This document shows, in pieces, positions 58,711 to 64,000 of a DNA stretch of 64,000 bases; positions within the stretch are counted from its first letter, which is position 1; the number at the start of each line of letters is the position of its first letter. Source of the stretch: Xestospongia bergquistia (taxonomy: Eukaryota > Porifera > Demospongiae > Haplosclerida > Petrosiidae); NCBI GenBank assembly GCA_963965975.1, contig OZ014420.1:418501-482500 (forward strand), written 5' to 3'. The notes under the pieces were generated by a model, which saw only the letters and a program-made list of their open reading frames with translations, was not told the origin of the DNA and did not search any database. The position numbers were made by a program, and so were the translations under genes.

Positions 58711-64000
<5,290 letters not shown>

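Overview
The window is nuclear DNA of an animal. The genes have many short introns with GT-AG borders, are packed tightly on both strands, and sit in AT-rich sequence full of microsatellites. The gene set includes animal-type families (MBD2/3, MEX3, RASGRF-type RasGEF, PTPRN/IA-2, HAX1, tyrosine kinase). The compactness and the divergence of the proteins suggest an early-branching metazoan, most likely a demosponge of the Amphimedon type. This placement is inference.

Layout from left to right: a RASGRF-like Ras/Rho exchange factor (+, 316-5869, 5' end uncertain); a mitochondrial ribosomal protein S27-like PPR/TPR protein (-, 6502-8611); a gene-poor stretch with a GC-rich anomalous block (9640-10110); a FadJ/HADHA-like enoyl-CoA hydratase with an apparently dead dehydrogenase half and a hydrophobic tail (+, 11193-14013); PSMA4 (-) and UBE2R/CDC34 (+), head to head; ATP5F1A (-); ELP1 (-, 20167-25828); an LRRC28/LRRC58-like leucine-rich repeat gene (+) whose proposed first intron holds an 18-copy 174-bp satellite; HAX1 (-) and AFG2A/SPATA5 (+), head to head with 70 bp between the ATGs; a large multidomain tyrosine-kinase gene (+, 38347-44590); MBD2/3 (-) and an unrecognised 212-aa gene (+), head to head; SNAPC3 (-) and EIF3J (+), head to head with 39 bp between the ATGs and a perfect CRE; a PTPRN/IA-2-like pseudophosphatase (-); MEX3 (-); and the 3' part of COG1 (-), running off the right edge.

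The most striking item is the kinase gene. Its 15-exon model stays in phase throughout and encodes about 1231 aa: PUB domain, tyrosine kinase, RA domain, two PH domains, a proline-rich/YMPM docking region and two WW domains. Its kinase core has HCD and DFS in place of HRD and DFG. One of its introns (40447-40526) is best explained as a U12-type AT-AC intron. Other points of note are the intronic satellite, built from a diverged 90+84 bp dimer and loaded with GTAAGT; the hydratase with a decayed dehydrogenase; the IA-2 orthologue in a presumably nerveless animal; and NRF-1-like palindromes upstream of three genes, including ATP5F1A.

Gene coordinates give first to last coding base of a multi-exon model, introns included. 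Exon borders were read by eye from splice signals and protein continuity, and no search was run.
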